A stretch of 5,574 nucleotides of DNA, taken from positions 1-5,574 of the forward strand of contig JAOPWF010000192.1 in the NCBI GenBank assembly GCA_025965815.1. The letters are read 5' to 3'. Source of the stretch: Mycobacterium sp. Its GTDB lineage: Bacteria > Actinomycetota > Actinomycetes > Mycobacteriales > Mycobacteriaceae. Shown piece by piece: positions 5,008 to 5,574 of the stretch. The notes under the pieces were generated by a model, which was given only the letters and a program-made list of their open reading frames with translations, was not told where the DNA came from and did no database searches. Made by a program: the position numbers and the translations under genes. Every line of letters starts with the position of its first letter. Position 1 is the first letter of the stretch.

Positions 5008-5013
5008 TAGGCT
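5008..5013 (+). promoter_or_regulatory. Candidate -10 box for the glutamine synthetase-like gene
   Basis: TAGGCT fits TANNNT. It would give a start near 5020 and a leader of about 24 nt carrying the AGGAGG site. The -35 is weak (AGGATT at 17 nt). A CTGACA at 5002-5007 is too near the start codon to serve. Confidence 0.28.
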
Positions 5014-5033
5014 CCCCGCAGACTTGTCATCAC

Positions 5034-5039
5034 AGGAGG
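5034..5039 (+). promoter_or_regulatory. Ribosome binding site of the glutamine synthetase-like gene
   Basis: A perfect AGGAGG, 4 nt before the ATG at 5044. The spacing is slightly short but the site is the strongest in the window. Confidence 0.7.
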
Positions 5040-5043
5040 TTCG

Positions 5044-5574
5044 ATGCCGGTGCTCAATGGCGTGCGGGAGGAGTATTCCGACGCCGACACCGCCCGCCGC
5101 GTCGACGAATTGGGCGCGGACGGCGTGGAACTCGTGGCCGGTTCGGTGACTGATCTGGCCGGCGTCACCCGGGCCAAGTATGTGCCGCTACGCCGGCTCA
5201 CAGCGTTTCAGAGCGCCGGGATGGGGGTCTCGCCGTCGTGGAGCGTGTTCTGCGTCGATAGCGGTATCGCGTTCACCCCGAACATCGGGGTGGCGGGTGA
5301 CCTGCGGATCAGGATCGATCCGGCCGAGCTGCGCGTGATCGACGACGGCATGGCCTGGGCGCCGGGAAGTCTGCACGATCAACAGGGCGGCCCGGCGCCG
5401 CTGTGCGTGCGCTCGCTGCTGGGCCGCATCGAGGCGCAGGCGGCCGAACGCGGTCTGACCACCCGCGTCGGCGCGGAACTCGAGTGCACCATGCTCGCGC
5501 CCGACTCCCGACATGCCTCCACCGAGCCGTGGTCGCCGTATGGCATCCGTACCTCATTGGACCGCGCGGCGTTC
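5044..5574 (+). CDS. Glutamine synthetase-family ligase, N-terminal 177 residues (cut by window edge)
   Basis: The frame is open to the last base; full-length members are usually about 430-470 aa, so well over half is missing. Residues about 15-105 match the GS beta-grasp domain, with VTDLAGVTRAKYVPLRRL (36-53) and GDLRIRIDP (85-93). MAWAPGSLHDQQGGPAPLCV (103-122) leads into the catalytic domain, which opens with GAELE (143-147), the first metal-binding Glu-x-Glu strand, and YGIRTSLDRAAF. Family members ligate glutamate to ammonia or to other amines using ATP. I see no DGSSI latch motif of ammonia-using GlnA, only FCVDSGI at 69-75, which suggests a GS-like ligase with another amine (gamma-glutamylpolyamine synthetase type). 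The usual F after ExE is Cys148. The gene is divergent from a gamma-glutamyl-hydrolase-type enzyme. Substrate is not determinable here. Confidence 0.87.
   Translation, partial: MPVLNGVREEYSDADTARRVDELGADGVELVAGSVTDLAGVTRAKYVPLRRLTAFQSAGMGVSPSWSVFCVDSGIAFTPNIGVAGDLRIRIDPAELRVIDDGMAWAPGSLHDQQGGPAPLCVRSLLGRIEAQAAERGLTTRVGAELECTMLAPDSRHASTEPWSPYGIRTSLDRAAF

Noticed and set aside
1..5574. CRISPR array, tRNA, rRNA, insertion sequence or phage attachment site
   Set aside because: By eye I found no regularly spaced repeats, cloverleaf, transposase motifs or terminal inverted repeats.

Overview
The window looks like a chromosomal segment of a high-GC actinomycete, most likely a Mycobacteriales member (Mycobacterium/Mycolicibacterium or a close relative). 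Evidence: high GC with GC-rich third codon positions, a regulator very close to mycobacterial EspR, a VapBC pair with a PIN toxin, TANNNT-type -10 boxes placed for leaderless starts, and GTG starts. Species cannot be fixed from the sequence alone.

Layout. (1) Left edge, minus strand: the first 24 codons of a dihydrofolate-reductase/RibD-C family protein running off the window (1-74). (2) 75-616: no convincing intact gene; it holds a possible decayed hotdog-thioesterase fragment and an imperfect 30-bp direct repeat. (3) 617-1110, plus strand: a 30-codon ORF with a strong Shine-Dalgarno that overlaps, as ATGA, the start of an EspR-like DNA-binding protein. (4) 1111-1322: convergent gap with two hairpins. 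(5) 1323-1984, minus strand: a vapB-vapC toxin-antitoxin operon (ATGA overlap) under a perfect 9-bp inverted repeat. (6) 2166-2861, minus strand: a TetR-family regulator, probably from a leaderless mRNA. (7) 2862-3263: non-coding, with a tandem CCCAAAGAT-type direct repeat. (8) 3264-4930, minus strand: a class II glutamine amidotransferase-like protein followed 5 nt later by a MurR/RpiR (HTH + SIS) regulator. (9) 5044 to the right edge, plus strand: a glutamine synthetase-like ligase, divergent from the amidotransferase across a 113-bp AT-rich promoter region containing TACGA-N5-TCGTA.

How the genes may work together. The right-hand block reads as a small metabolic unit: a GS-family ligase that could attach glutamate through its gamma-carboxyl to an amine, a class II amidotransferase-fold enzyme that could cut a gamma-glutamyl amide, and an SIS-domain sensor as its regulator. 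This resembles the logic of gamma-glutamylated amine catabolism (PuuA/PuuD, IpuC/IpuF) but with a class II hydrolase; substrate and pathway are inferred. The left part is regulators and a toxin-antitoxin pair with no evident metabolic link to that unit.
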